31,466 nt of DNA from JBEKHI01 sp050012355 (GTDB lineage: Bacteria > Actinomycetota > Actinomycetes > Streptosporangiales > Streptosporangiaceae), in NCBI GenBank assembly GCA_050012355.1, contig JBEKHI010000042.1:1-31466 (forward strand). The letters run 5' to 3'. A model generated the notes under the pieces. That model searched no databases. It was not told the DNA's origin and saw nothing but the letters and a program-made list of their open reading frames with translations. The translations under genes and the position numbers were made by a program. Positions 7,817 through 16,900 of the stretch are shown piece by piece; the first letter of the stretch is position 1, and the number at the start of each line of letters is the position of its first letter.

Positions 7817-9247
7817 TTACGGCAGGGACCACTTCTGGTTGGCGTTGCCGGTGCAGTCCCAGATCTGTAGCTGGGTTCCGGGAGTGGTGGACCAGTTCGT
7901 ATCGTCGAGGCACTTACCCGACTGCGGGTTGTAAAGAGCTCCGTCGGATTGCGGGATGAAGACCTGTGCGGCGGTGTCATTGCAGTCGTACAGGTCCACC
8001 GTTGTCCCGTCGGCAGTACCGCCGCCGTCGATGTCGAGGCACTTGCCGAGCGCGTGCAGGGTGCTGCCCGCCTCGACGACGGTCCACTGCTGAGCGTCAG
8101 TGCCGTTGCAGGTGTACACCTGGACAGGCGTGAAGTTGGCGGAGTTCGCTCCCCGGACGTCGACGCACAGTCCGTCATAGCCGGTGATCTGCGTCCCGCT
8201 AGTGGTGGTGGGAGTTGGCGCGGGAGTACTGGTGGTGGGGGCAGGGGCGGGAGTGCTGGTGCTACCGGTGCTGGTCGAGTACGCGGCGACGTAAGCCACG
8301 CTCATCGTGCCGCCGGATGTCGTCGCGCTAGTCGGCGCGGTGCAGTCGCAGACGCCGTCGGGGAAACTCCCGCCCATGGCCAGGTCCAGGATGATCGACA
8401 AGTTGTGGTCGAACGCCGCCTGCCAGGTCGCTGTGCCCACCTGGGACTCGCTCACGCTGAAGTACTCGTTCCCATCCAGGTAGAACGTGATCGACTCGTC
8501 GGACGCGTCGGTCCGGTTCAAGATCATCGAGTAGGTGTGGTAGCCGCTCTGGCAGCCACTGCACGACTTGAGGCCGCTGCCTATGCCGTCGGGCTCGTTG
8601 CACGGGCCGCCCGGATCGGTACCGCAGTGGATGGTTCCGGCCAGCTCAGACAACGAGTTGACATCCTCCATGATGTCGATCTCGCCGTTCTCCGGCCACT
8701 GGCCAGGCCCGAGCATCCAGAAAGCCGGCCAGTAGCCGGCGCCGCCGGACGGCTGCTCGATCGAGGCGGTCACTTCCAGTTCGCCGCCTGCCGGCGCACC
8801 CACGTTCGCGCTGGTTGTCTGGACTCGGCCCGATGTCCACGCGCCGCCCTCGTCGAGGGCGGTGATGTCGAGGTCACCGTTGCCGTCGAGGTGCACGTTG
8901 CTTGTCGAGTTGGTCATCGTCTCGATCTCGCCGGTGCCGAAGCCGGAGCCGGCCCCGGTGTCATACATCCACTGCGAATCCACCCCGGATCCCGCCGCGC
9001 CGGTGAAGTCGTCGCTGAAGACGGTCGACCATCCACTTGGCGCGGACGGGACCCCGGCCGGGGCCGCCGCGGAGGTCGCGGCAGCCGATCTCACCTGGGT
9101 GGTAACGGGGGAGGCGCCGTGCACCCCGATTGCCACCAGCGCGAGAACCGGCACGATGATGGAGAGCGCGAGAGCTAGCTTGCCCCGGAGACGCCACCTC
9201 GTGGCGCGCTCACGGCTACGCGGGTGGCGTTGCGACATGCCGGGCAT
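7817..9247 (-). CDS. Secreted GH16 endo-beta-glucanase with ricin-type CBM13
   Basis: The 476-residue product has a basic N-terminus and hydrophobic signal segment (about 20-45), then a GH16 domain (about 72-320). The catalytic signature is GEIDIMEDV with E189, D191 and E194, the nucleophile, assisting and acid/base positions of the family. Aromatic substrate-cleft segments include GYWPAFWMLG and QWPENGEID. A Thr/Pro/Ser linker (about 325-350) leads to a C-terminal beta-trefoil (about 353-476) with ricin-type repeats ending in QQW and QKW and with CVDVRG/CLDIDG/CLDD motifs. GH16 enzymes with this EIDIME motif are usually laminarinases or related endo-1,3(4)-beta-glucanases, so it probably shares substrate with the GH64 enzyme. 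ATG 9247 has AAGGAGG seven bases upstream. A LacI-like operator lies about 60 bp upstream and a 14-bp terminator follows. Confidence 0.92.
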   Translation of the reverse strand: MPGMSQRHPRSRERATRWRLRGKLALALSIIVPVLALVAIGVHGASPVTTQVRSAAATSAAAPAGVPSAPSGWSTVFSDDFTGAAGSGVDSQWMYDTGAGSGFGTGEIETMTNSTSNVHLDGNGDLDITALDEGGAWTSGRVQTTSANVGAPAGGELEVTASIEQPSGGAGYWPAFWMLGPGQWPENGEIDIMEDVNSLSELAGTIHCGTDPGGPCNEPDGIGSGLKSCSGCQSGYHTYSMILNRTDASDESITFYLDGNEYFSVSESQVGTATWQAAFDHNLSIILDLAMGGSFPDGVCDCTAPTSATTSGGTMSVAYVAAYSTSTGSTSTPAPAPTTSTPAPTPTTTSGTQITGYDGLCVDVRGANSANFTPVQVYTCNGTDAQQWTVVEAGSTLHALGKCLDIDGGGTADGTTVDLYDCNDTAAQVFIPQSDGALYNPQSGKCLDDTNWSTTPGTQLQIWDCTGNANQKWSLP

Positions 9248-9286
9248 ATTGCGGCCTCCTTGCCCCGCTCGTGGGGGCTTATCTAT

Positions 9287-9296
9287 GGAAATTTCC
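9287..9296. repeat. GGAAATTTCC palindrome upstream of GH16
   Basis: A perfect 10-bp palindrome 40 bp from the GH16 start. It lies between the LacI-like site and the ribosome binding site and could be part of the regulated promoter region. Too short to be decisive. Confidence 0.3.
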
Positions 9297-9300
9297 TATT

Positions 9301-9324
9301 CGCGATGGGAACGGTATCATCGCG
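9301..9324. promoter_or_regulatory. LacI-family operator candidate inside a CGCGAT/ATCGCG inverted repeat
   Basis: TGGGAACGGTATCA at 9306-9319 fits the LacI/GalR operator pattern TGGNANCGNTNCCA with one mismatch, including the central CG. It is the loop and inner arm of a longer inverted repeat, CGCGAT (9301-9306) and ATCGCG (9319-9324). It lies 59 bp upstream of the GH16 start, a usual place for repression. LacI-type repressors commonly control actinomycete polysaccharide hydrolase genes (CebR is the known example). No LacI-family gene is present in this window. Confidence 0.45.
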
Positions 9325-9626
9325 CCAATCGCGACAAGCCTTAAAGAGATCTAGTGACTTTTAAAAAAGACTTAAATGAGTATTAAAACGTCGTAACCTT
9401 GATCTTTCCCCGTCTGTCGCGGGTGCCGGGGTGTGCGGCCCGGGGCCATGACTGGGTACCCGGCAGTCACGTCTGGTGGCGGGGTCCACGGGTCCTGGTG
9501 GTTTCCGGTGTCGGCTCAAAGCGCTGGGCGTTTCCGGGTCCGCGGGCCGAGCTATCGGCGCCCAGGACTCATCGCGATAAGGACAGCGTCAGCCACGCCG
9601 GGGACCGGAGGGCTGAAGAACGAGAG

Positions 9627-11288
9627 TCAGTAGCCGAAGACCTGGAATTCCCACAGCGAGTATCCGTAACCGGTGGCCCGGTGGGTCCCGTACATCCGGA
9701 CGTAGCGTCCCGTGCCGCTCACTTGAAGCGTCTGGTCGCCTCCAGTGCCGGTCGTCGTCGAGTAGATATCCGTCCAAGTCGTACCGTTGACGGAAACCTG
9801 GATCTGGAAGGCCGTGGCGTAGGCAGGGTCTTCCCAGTCGAGCACGACCTTACGTATGTTGTACGTCGCCCCGAGATCGACCTCCAGCCACTGCGGATCA
9901 CTCCAGGCACTCGACCAGCGGGTCCCGAGATTCCCGTCGACAGCGTTAGCCGCCGCCCATGGGTACCCCTCCACCGACGATGCCGTTGCTGGGTGTCCCT
10001 GAGACAGCAGCACCAGGGGAGCAGGGACCTCGCTGTGCGCGGGAGAGGCCTCGCTGTGCACAGGAGAGGGGGCATCAGCGGGGGTCCGGCTGGGGGTGGG
10101 CGAAGGGCTGCTGGTTGGGTTGCCTGTAGCAGGAATGATTGGACGCGTTTCGGTAATTCCGCGGGCGGTGGTATTGCCGAGAGCAGTGCTACTGGCGGCG
10201 GTGAGCTGGAGCGTTACCGCGGTCGCGATGAGCGCGGCGGTCACGGCCGCCGCGGTCATGGCGGCGGCCAACCGGAGGTGCCGCTTCCCCGCGCGGACGC
10301 CTCCCGCGTTGCCGCCGGGGTCGTTGTCCGGAGCTTCAAGCCGTCGGCCGCCCCATGGCCGGCCCTTACCGAGTCGTGCGAAGCGCGTCAACGCGACTGG
10401 CGTGCGGGGCAACCCCTCGCCGGGTTCTAGCGGGGCACCCGCACGACTCCATTCCGCCCATAGCTGGCTGGAATCGGGCATCTCGGCCGCGCGCGCCGCA
10501 CAGAATTCGATGATCCGGTCCAGTGTTGGCCGTAGCTTCGCGTCCTTCTCGAGGCAGGCCTCGATCAGGGTGAGCAGCTGCGGCGGACATCCCTCCAAGT
10601 CTGGGGGCTCATACACCACACGGTGCGAGACCGCCGTGACATGACCCTGCCCGAAGGGAGCCCTGCCGACGGCCGCGTAGACGGCCAGCGAGCCGAGAGC
10701 GAACACGTCGATCGCCGGGGATATGGGCAAATCCAGGATCTGCTCAGGTGTCAGGAATTCCGGTGAGCCCATCATTATGTTGCCGCTTGTCAGCGAGGTC
10801 TCCTCCAGCGCCCGGGCAATCCCGAAATCGATTACGCGCGGGCCATCCTGGGCGAGCAGCACGTTGGACGGCTTGAGATCGCGGTGCACGACATCGGCGG
10901 CATGGATAGCCTGCAGAGCCTCGGCGACCCCCGCGATAAGCCTGAGTACCATCGCCGCTGGCATCGGCCCATTGGTATCAATGGCCTCCTCCAACGACGG
11001 TCCTGGTACATACGCGGTCACTAGCCAGGGCGGGGTGGCGGCTGGATCGGCATCGACCAACTGCGCGGTGTACAGTCCGTGCACCCGCTGGGCAGCCTGG
11101 ATCTCCCGGCGGAAACGAGCCCGGAATTCCTGGTTGTCGCCGAGCTCTGACCGCACTGCCTTCAGCGCGACCAGCCGGCCAGCTGGTGTGGACGCCAGAT
11201 AGACCCGTCCCATCCCTCCGGTTCCGAGCCGCCCCTGTAGCCGGTAGCCGCCGATCTCGGCGGGATCATCGCCAGTAAGCGGCTGCAT
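9627..11288 (-). CDS. Transmembrane Ser/Thr protein kinase with extracellular discoidin/CBM32-like domain
   Basis: The 553-residue product begins with a Hanks-type kinase domain (about 14-268): glycine loop GTGGMGRVY, catalytic Lys43 in ALKAV, HRDLKPSN with Asp137, DFG at 154-156, and an unusual SPEFLTPEQ in place of the common TPxYMAPE. A juxtamembrane region leads to one transmembrane helix (about 339-361), a Ser/Pro-rich stalk (about 385-428) with SPVHSE/SPAHSE near-repeats, and an F5/8 type C (discoidin, CBM32-like) domain at about 429-553 with ATASSVEGYPWAAANAVDG, TRWSSAWSDPQWLEVDLG and a YGYSLWEFQVFGY end. All catalytic residues are present. The architecture predicts an extracellular ligand, plausibly a polysaccharide, sensed at the surface and signalled inside. 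It lies directly upstream of, and in the same direction as, the GH16 glucanase, about 380 bp apart. ATG 11288 is preceded by AAGGA. Confidence 0.93.
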   Translation of the reverse strand: MQPLTGDDPAEIGGYRLQGRLGTGGMGRVYLASTPAGRLVALKAVRSELGDNQEFRARFRREIQAAQRVHGLYTAQLVDADPAATPPWLVTAYVPGPSLEEAIDTNGPMPAAMVLRLIAGVAEALQAIHAADVVHRDLKPSNVLLAQDGPRVIDFGIARALEETSLTSGNIMMGSPEFLTPEQILDLPISPAIDVFALGSLAVYAAVGRAPFGQGHVTAVSHRVVYEPPDLEGCPPQLLTLIEACLEKDAKLRPTLDRIIEFCAARAAEMPDSSQLWAEWSRAGAPLEPGEGLPRTPVALTRFARLGKGRPWGGRRLEAPDNDPGGNAGGVRAGKRHLRLAAAMTAAAVTAALIATAVTLQLTAASSTALGNTTARGITETRPIIPATGNPTSSPSPTPSRTPADAPSPVHSEASPAHSEVPAPLVLLSQGHPATASSVEGYPWAAANAVDGNLGTRWSSAWSDPQWLEVDLGATYNIRKVVLDWEDPAYATAFQIQVSVNGTTWTDIYSTTTGTGGDQTLQVSGTGRYVRMYGTHRATGYGYSLWEFQVFGY

Positions 11289-11666
11289 TCCTCGTCCTTG
11301 CCATCGTTATGATTACCCCCGATCGCTTGCCGGTCAGTCAGCGCCGGGAACCTCCCGTCGGCCGCCGTGAGCAGCCCAGCCGCTCGCCCCTGGCGCTGCC
11401 AGCCCGATGACGGTGAGGCTGGAGCCGAGACGTCGGCGCTGGACAGTCGAGGCTGCCAGACGTGGCAATAAGAAAGCTGGGAACGGCATGGGTGCATAAT
11501 CCGACTCCCAATTGCACATGCTGTAGGGCATCCCCGGCAGGGCGGATTTCGCGACGCTCATAACTGAACAGACCAGATCATAACGTCCGCAGCGGTGCAC
11601 CGGCACTTGAACAACAGGATCGTCCGTGCGATGCATGGGCGTGTGAGCGAGGAGGGGAGATCGTTG
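11289..11666. other. Intergenic region between kinase and small gene
   Basis: This 378-base gap separates the divergent kinase (start 11288) and the coiled-coil gene (start 11667). No gene with credible codon use, no tRNA and no strong palindrome was found; the promoters of both flanking genes must lie here. Confidence 0.4.
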
Positions 11667-12060
11667 GTGTCAAAAAGCGAGCTGAAGGCGCTGCAGGAGC
11701 GTATTGAGCAGCTGGAGGAGCGCATCGGGCAGCTGACAGCGGCGGTGGCGCCCGCCGAGGCGTTGCTGACCGACAGCCGCTGGCGTCGGGCTGCCTCGGG
11801 TGCACCCGGCCATCGGTGTTGTGCACCGGGCGGAGGCGACTGGCTACGTCTCGCTCTACTTCGTCGGCGGCCGTACCGCCACGGTCCGATTGCTGGTCGG
11901 CTGGGACGACCCGCCGACCGAGTGCATCTGCGAGGCAAACACCAGGAACGACCTGAACTCTTACGCGGGCGGCATTGTGCGCAAGGATGAGTACTGGACT
12001 CTCGAATCCAAGCTCGGCGATCGGTCTGGTTTCGAATGCGTCTTTACGCCGCTGTTCTGA
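11667..12060 (+). pseudogene. Frameshifted small protein with N-terminal coiled coil
   Basis: A GTG at 11667 with a strong GAGGAGGGGAG ribosome binding site opens a frame encoding a heptad-rich coiled coil (KALQERIEQLEERIGQLTAAV). Near 11780-11800 the coding character moves to another frame, which continues as HPAIGVVHRAEATGYVSLYFVGG, then WDDPPTECICEANTRN, and ends FECVFTPLF before the TGA at 12060. The first frame past the junction becomes Arg-rich and runs off-pattern. A single-base indel in a gene of about 130 codons is the simplest explanation. I do not recognise the family; the second half looks like a small mixed alpha/beta fold with no catalytic motif I can name. A sequencing error cannot be excluded. 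Confidence 0.55.
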
Positions 12061-12083
12061 TTCACGGTTGCTGACCCCGCGCG

Positions 12084-12096
12084 GCTAATTATTAGC
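12084..12096. promoter_or_regulatory. Palindromic operator candidate upstream of MFS pump
   Basis: GCTAAT (12084-12089) and ATTAGC (12091-12096) form a perfect inverted repeat around one T, followed closely by TAAGTAT, which could serve as a -10 element. The site is 81-93 bp before the pump start. A compact AT-rich palindrome overlapping a likely promoter is typical of MarR/TetR-type control, but no such gene is adjacent. Confidence 0.45.
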
Positions 12097-12135
12097 TGGG
12101 CTAAGTATGAGTCCTGCTCCTGGTAGGGTGATGGA

Positions 12136-12177
12136 ATGCCCGACGAGGACCTGCTGACCAGGCACTACGTGCACTGA
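12136..12177 (+). CDS. Possible 13-codon leader peptide of the MFS gene
   Basis: ATG 12136 opens the 13-residue frame MPDEDLLTRHYVH, whose TGA overlaps the ATG of the MFS gene at 12177 (TGATG). TAGGGTGATGGA upstream could act as a ribosome binding site, and translation of the leader would be coupled to the pump. Leader ORFs of this size precede several efflux and antibiotic-resistance genes, but this one could equally be the remnant of a longer gene. Confidence 0.3.
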   Translation: MPDEDLLTRHYVH

Positions 12178-13247
12178 TGGAGCTCGATTCCCGGGTCAGG
12201 CGCGAGGCGTGGATCCTGATCATCGCCGGCCTATTCATGAGCGCCTCGCAAAGCCTGTCGAGCGTGGCGCTGCCGATCGTGCTGCTTGAGCACGGCTCGG
12301 GGGCAGGCGGCGTCGGTACGGTGCTCGCCTTGATGAACCTGGCGGGGATGGCCGAGTTGCTGGTTGTCGGCGCGTACGCGGACCGGGGCTGGATCCGGTT
12401 CTTCCTGATCTTCTTCCCGTTCACGTCGCTGCTCGGCGTCATCCCGTTTCTCACACCGCGGACCTCCTTGCTGTGGCTGGGGATCGGCACAGTGGTGGGC
12501 GGCTTCGGCGGCGGGGCGGGCGCGACATCGGTGCTTGGCTTCTTCATCCGTGAGCCGGAGCATCGCGAGGCCGCCCCGCAGCCGGCCCAGCACGGCTGGA
12601 CGCAGCGCCTGTCGCACCTGCAGATTCCCAAGAAGTCCCGGTGGCTGTTGCTGCGCTTGTCGATCACCAACGGTCTCAACGGCCTGGCGACCGGCACCTA
12701 CGGAATGTTCCTCACTACCTGGCTGGTGCTGCGGTTCCACGCGTCAGTCGGCGAGCTTGGCCTGATCAACGTGCTGATCGCGGGCACCGCGATGTTCGGC
12801 GACCTGGCGTGCCCGTTCCTGGCGCGGCGGGCGGGCCTGGTCCGCGCGGTGATCGTGACCAGGGTCGTGCAGGCATTGCTGATCATCCCGATCGCGTTCG
12901 CACCGACCATCGTCGTCGCGCAGATCCTGCTGATCTGGCGGCAGTTCATGCAGCGGCTGAATACGGCGCTGCGCGACTCCTACACCCTCGGCCAGGCCGA
13001 TCCGGGGGAGAAGGCCCGCATGACGGCGATGTCGAACATCGCGAGCAGCGGCGCGCAGTCGCTGAGCGCCCAGGTCGCCGGGCAAGTCATTGACCGGATC
13101 GGGTTCACGATCCCGTTCGTATTCTCGGCCTTCGCTCAGCTGGCGAGCAGTCTGGTCTTCTTCGCCTTCTTCGCCCGCAGGCCGCCACCGGAAGAGGTCA
13201 CGGAACCTGAGAGGGCAGCTGGGCGAGCCGCCGCAAACGGCGGCTGA
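12177..13247 (+). CDS. MFS transporter, apparently lacking about two helices
   Basis: The 356-residue product is a major facilitator superfamily protein, probably a drug or metabolite exporter in the plasma membrane. Helices 1-4 are clear (about 12-36, 43-66, 72-91, 97-115), with the loop AYADRGWIR in the position of the conserved helix 2-3 motif. Directly after GGFGGGAGAT (about 117) the chain reads SVLGFFIREPEH, which in relatives is the end of helix 6. About 60-70 residues covering helices 5-6 seem to be missing in frame. The central loop (RLSHLQIPKKSR) and helices 7-12 (about 160-342) look complete. The start ATG overlaps the stop of a 13-codon ORF. Ten helices instead of twelve make transport activity doubtful. 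Confidence 0.85.
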   Translation: MELDSRVRREAWILIIAGLFMSASQSLSSVALPIVLLEHGSGAGGVGTVLALMNLAGMAELLVVGAYADRGWIRFFLIFFPFTSLLGVIPFLTPRTSLLWLGIGTVVGGFGGGAGATSVLGFFIREPEHREAAPQPAQHGWTQRLSHLQIPKKSRWLLLRLSITNGLNGLATGTYGMFLTTWLVLRFHASVGELGLINVLIAGTAMFGDLACPFLARRAGLVRAVIVTRVVQALLIIPIAFAPTIVVAQILLIWRQFMQRLNTALRDSYTLGQADPGEKARMTAMSNIASSGAQSLSAQVAGQVIDRIGFTIPFVFSAFAQLASSLVFFAFFARRPPPEEVTEPERAAGRAAANGG

Positions 13248-13458
13248 AGACAGGCGCGGGCGGATACAGAGAACCGGCGTAAGGCCTGCATGAGTGTCTA
13301 GGCAGTAGCCAGACGGCTAAAGTGTGCCGAAAGGGTGTGACGCAGTTTCCGGATGAGGGAGGCGGGAACCACGTACGTGAACCGGTGCCCCTGCCCGGCT
13401 CCGCGACCGTGCTCGCCCCTAGGCCGGCACCGGCCGGCGAGGGTCATTTTCCGGCCCG

Positions 13459-13869
13459 ATGCGTCCGCCACCCAGCGATGCCATGCCCTTCGCTTACATC
13501 ACCAACCTGTCGGAGGTCCGCGCCCTCGCGGAAAAGCGTGCCAGGATGGCGGGCCTGCCGGAGGGCCGGGTCGTCGACTTCGTGATCGCGGTTGGCGAGG
13601 TCGCCGCCAACACCGTCCGGCATGCACGGTCCGGTGGATCCATGGAGATCTGGCAAGACGGTGACGAGATCGTCTGTGAAATCCGCGATGCCGGCGTCAT
13701 CGCCGACCCGCTGGCTGGCCGCCTGCCACCTCCTCCCGGAGCCACCGGAGGGCATGGGCTCTGGCTCGTTTACCAGGTGTGCGACCGCGTGGACCTGCAC
13801 TCCGACGAGAACGGAACCGTGATCCGGTTGTACATGTCGTTGCGGCCGGGCCCGCCGCCAGACGGGTAA
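13459..13869 (+). CDS. RsbW-like anti-sigma factor ATPase (HATPase_c_2)
   Basis: The 136-residue product is a single GHKL ATPase domain of the RsbW/SpoIIAB type. The N-box reads AVGEVAANTVRHA (E47, N51), followed by the EIWQDGDEIVCEIRDAG strand and G1-box Asp, and a glycine-rich lid and end (GATGGHGLWLVYQVCDRVDL). Such proteins bind ATP and act as serine kinases or switches that sequester sigma factors or anti-anti-sigma factors. No sigma factor or anti-anti-sigma gene is adjacent, and the N-terminal MEDS sensor often fused to this domain in actinomycetes is absent. An in-frame TAG at 13420 limits upstream extension; ATG 13459 or 13483 are both possible starts. It is convergent with the large STAND gene. 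Confidence 0.85.
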   Translation: MRPPPSDAMPFAYITNLSEVRALAEKRARMAGLPEGRVVDFVIAVGEVAANTVRHARSGGSMEIWQDGDEIVCEIRDAGVIADPLAGRLPPPPGATGGHGLWLVYQVCDRVDLHSDENGTVIRLYMSLRPGPPPDG

Positions 13870-13958
13870 CGCCGTTCGCGCTGGGTGAGAGGCTGCCCGC
13901 GATGTAGCCTTATGGGCGTATACGTGGTAACTCACTACTGACCTGATCGCGCACCGCT

Positions 13959-16900
13959 TCAGCGCAACGTCTCCTCTAGGCCGCGCTGAAGCGGAATGGC
14001 GGAGTCTTCCGGCTGGGCCGCGGGCAGCGGTGGCAAGACAGCCCCGAGGTCGGCGAGCAGGGCTTCGGCTCGCTGCAGGTCCCAGCGGTAGCTGTAGCTG
14101 GGGCCGTTGGCCCATGCCCGGCGCCGCGCTCGCTGAGCCATTTCGACCGCTTCCTCGTCACGGCCCAGAGACCGAAGCGAGTGGGCAAGCCCGTAGTAAG
14201 GCCGGTCAAACGGGTGCACGCGCAGCATTGCTCCGGTGCATTCCCTGATGGCACCCTCGGCATCGGCGCGCAGGCCGAGGCGCGCGAGCACTTGGGCGTT
14301 CTCGGCGGGCATGGCCTCTTGACCGCCGATACGCCGCAGACGGTCGATGTCGTCCGCCGCCTGTCTGGCCCCGGTGAAGTCTTCGTGTCGCATCAGGATC
14401 TCGAATTTCAGCTCCGTCAGCCGCAGCCGGTGACGCCAGCTGGGGAAGTTCCCCTCGGCCTTCATTAGCTCCCTGATCGTGGGGCCATCGCCGCTCCAGT
14501 ACCGGATGACGAACTCCCAGTACCGGGCATCGCCCCGCAGCCATGGGTTGTTCCCGCCCCCGAGCTCACCCCCGAGCGTGCCGAGGAATCCCAGGCCGTC
14601 AGCGTAGTACCCGCGAATGGCGTCGAGGATGGCTTGGCGAAGGACCAGAGATCGCTGCTGGTCCACGTCGAAGCGCGCGCCGCGGGAGAGCATCGCGACG
14701 ATGGTGGCGTATCTGGCGAGTTCGCCCATGGCACGGTAATGGGTAGCCGCCCGGCCCAGGGAGGTCCGCAGTTCCCCCACATCGCTGTCCCTCAAGAGGT
14801 ACTCCATCGTCCCCAGTTCGACGGCGAGGCCTCTTTCGTGTCTGCCCGCGAGATGCAGGGATATCGAGAGATCGGCCCGCAAGCTAGTGACTGTGGTCTG
14901 CTCGTACGGCTGGAGAAGCTCGGCGATAGATGAGTTCGCTCCCAGGTTCACGAGCATGGCGCCGGCGAGCTGGTTGTCCCACACATTCCTGGCCGAGCCG
15001 TATTGCCCGGCACCGGTCAGCGCGCGAAACAGCGTAATGGTCTGCTCGAGATCCTCCACGCTGGTGATCGTCTCGTGCCTCGGTGGTGGCAGGGCCTGGA
15101 AGTAGTCCCCGATTCGCTGGTTCGCGCTGATGCGCTCCCCGGTGTCCAGCCTCTCGTGCGTGTAAGCGCGGACGACGGGGTGCATGTCATAGGTATTGGC
15201 CACCCGGTTCCACCAGAGGAGTCCGCGGATCTCCAGATCGCGCAGCGCGGAATCCAAGAGAGCGCCTGCCGTAGCTGGTGAAGTCGCGTGAGTGCCGAGG
15301 TAGGGATTGATGCTTTCCAGGACCTCCCAGCGCACCGACCCCGGCAGCACGGACAACCAGCCGAGCAGACGATGCTCTTCCGGGTCAAGTCCTGCGAGTG
15401 CGGTGTCCAGGACATGATTCCTGCGTGCTGTGAGGTTGACCGTGCGGATGTCAAAGGGCTGTTCGCGTGCCCACGCGCCGAAATTACCGGGGGCCGGCCG
15501 GTAGTCACGGACCATACCGGCGACGATCGCGATGAGCAGAGGATGGTTGCCAAGCGGCTCGAAGAATTTCGCGGCCGACTCGGCGTCCGCGTGCACTCCC
15601 AGCCTGCTCAGCAGGTCGAGAGTGTCAGCGTCGCGTAGGCCAGGCAGCCTGAGCCTGCGTACGCCTGGCATCAGGTCACCGGCTGGGCTTTGCAAAGCAT
15701 CGGGCACCATCCGCGTGCTCACGAGGACCTTGGACGGCGCGGTTCCGGTCAGCCGGCGGACGAGCTCGTACGCGGCGGGGTCGATCATCGAGTGCTTGTT
15801 CTGCCGACGATCCTCATCCACGTCGTAGTCCGTGACCTTCGATGGGTCGTACTGGTGATATGCCATGAGCAAGCGCTCGAACCCGTCGAGCACGATCAGG
15901 AACGGCCGCGCACGCAGTTCGCTCAGGATGACGGCGGGCAGCTCGTCTTTCGTTATGCGGCTCGCGTCCCGGGCCGAGAGCCCCCGGAGATAGGCGATCA
16001 GCTCGCGGAGGAAACGCTCTATCGACGCGGACCCGTCGTAGAAGCTCCACCAGAAGGTTCCCGCCAGCTGTGGCATCGCGGCCGCCGCCCGAGCGACGGT
16101 CCACTCCCAGGTGAGGGCACTCTTCCCCGTTCCGCCGATTGCCTCGACCACCAGAATGGGCACCTGCGAGCCAGCCCAGTCATCTAGGACATCCATCTCG
16201 TGTTCACGCCCGGTGAAAGGGCTGCCGCCGACGTAGCTTGGCATCGCGCAGATGGCTGGCGGTGACGGCAGGTGCCTGCGTCGTTTGCCGAGCGGATCCT
16301 TCTTCGGGCTGGAATCCTCTCGCGGGTCGCCGCTGGGCCGAGGCGGTCTGTGCAACTCGATGGACTGGTAAAGGTCAAGCCTGAAGCCGTTTAGGTCCCA
16401 GAAGGGAATGACCTCATGATCAGCGGCGATTCGCTCCTTGAACGCGCGCAGTGCCGTCGCGTCGGCGGCGCTCTCCGCCACCTCCGGCCGGATCTTGGCG
16501 AGACCGGCCCAGGGCAGGCCATCGATCGCCTGGAACAGCAGGATGGTGAGACCTCGGCTGCGCGCCCAGCCATACTCGAGTTCGATATAGGCCAGATCCT
16601 CGCTTGGTGAGCGCTCTCCGTACCGGTCGCCGAGCAGCAGGACGAGGATCTCGCACGAGTCGATCAGGCGCTCGCGGGTGGACATGGGTGTCCCGGGCGG
16701 GGGAGCGGACGACGGGACAGGAGTAAGTCCGTGCCGCCGGCAGACTTCGGCGGCGGCTGCCCGGTAGGCGTCGAGCTCGCCCCGGGTACCAGCGATATAG
16801 ACCCTTCCAGCCCTGTTCCCTGGAGCCAGCACGCGGGCTGGCTGGGGTTCCTCGTCGAGTAGCGCTTCGGCGATCCCGGGGAACGCCTCCCGCAGGTCTC

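Larger units (their letters stand above)
9248..9626. other. Intergenic region between the kinase and GH16
   Basis: This 379-base gap carries the GH16 promoter region: the ribosome binding site, the GGAAATTTCC palindrome, the LacI-like site and a strongly AT-rich stretch at about 9350-9390 (TTTTAAAAAAG and TTAAATGAGTATTAAAAC). From about 9400 to 9626 I see no gene and no clear terminator for the kinase. Confidence 0.5.

Noticed and set aside
8211..8275. Short tandem repeats possibly resembling a CRISPR or minisatellite
   Set aside because: They encode the Thr/Pro/Ser linker of the GH16 enzyme; no spacers or conserved repeats.
7949..9178. 409-codon plus-strand open frame
   Set aside because: Antisense to the GH16-CBM13 gene; composition is a mirror of its codons.
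9399..10430. 343-codon plus-strand open frame
   Set aside because: Mostly antisense to the kinase ectodomain; low-complexity and no motif.
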